Assembly (NCBI GenBank): GCA_029204225.1
Contig: CM055097.1
Location: forward strand, 15,123,484-15,187,483
DNA length: 64,000 bases
Direction: 5' to 3'
Origin: Diphasiastrum complanatum
Taxonomy: Eukaryota > Streptophyta > Lycopodiopsida > Lycopodiales > Lycopodiaceae
Positions 63,953-64,000 of this stretch are shown here, in pieces. Both the position numbers and the translations under genes were made by a program. The notes under the pieces are model-generated. The model made no database searches. It was not told the DNA's origin and saw only the letters and a list, made by a program, of their open reading frames with translations. Position 1 is the stretch's first letter, and every line of letters begins with the position of its first letter.

Positions 63953-64000
63953 CTTACTAGTGAATTCTACACACAAGAAATAGATTTGATTGACTTGAAA

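Overview
This window reads as nuclear DNA of a land plant. It is AT-rich and intron-bearing, and about three quarters of the recognisable content is Ty1/copia, Ty3/gypsy, LINE and hAT elements whose tRNA-Met primer sites are of the plant type. I cannot place it below vascular plant from sequence alone. No bacterial operon, CRISPR array, rRNA or tRNA gene was seen.

One host gene is recognisable. It is a minus-strand gene for a plant WAC/DDT-domain protein of the DDR4 type, a putative subunit of ISWI chromatin-remodelling complexes. Eight exons run from 22067 down to 4933, and their junctions keep frame throughout (693 codons). Intron 2 is about 14.1 kb (21590-7473). It holds a LINE RT piece, a decayed copia element, a LINE ORF1/endonuclease piece, a hAT transposase and a gypsy RT piece. 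A non-autonomous LTR element (1706-4720) with intact 5-bp target-site duplications lies just downstream of exon 8.

Right of the gene's 5' leader (about 22.1-23.3 kb) the window is almost entirely repeats. At 24.7-25.6 kb is a copia integrase fragment. At 25.6-35.3 kb are two direct copies of a gag-only element with a gag core, CCHC knuckle and 25-bp minisatellite leader, and the second copy carries a patch of copia integrase sequence. At 35.3-35.8 kb is a copia RT fragment, and at 38.6-39.1 kb a lone LTR with primer-binding site.

At 39359-45219 lies a complete copia element with apparently identical 653-bp LTRs, an ATTAT target duplication and one uninterrupted 1316-codon polyprotein. It is the youngest and most probably competent mobile element here. 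A related, internally deleted copia copy lies at about 51.1-53.3 kb.

The right third has long pure (GA)n tracts, a 52-bp satellite family, an array of short hairpins at 47.8-48.2 kb, a gypsy RNase H-integrase fragment (59.2-60.3 kb), and two decayed reading frames of unknown function (56.5-58.3 and 60.4-62.1 kb). The first ends just before a polypurine tract/LTR-like boundary. The far right edge starts another copia gag.

No single new system is demonstrated. The best candidates for something undescribed are the 56.5-58.3 kb reading frame, the tandem gag-only element family, the repeated GGCGCC palindromes in the leader of the 1.7-4.7 kb element, and the 47.8-48.2 kb hairpin array.
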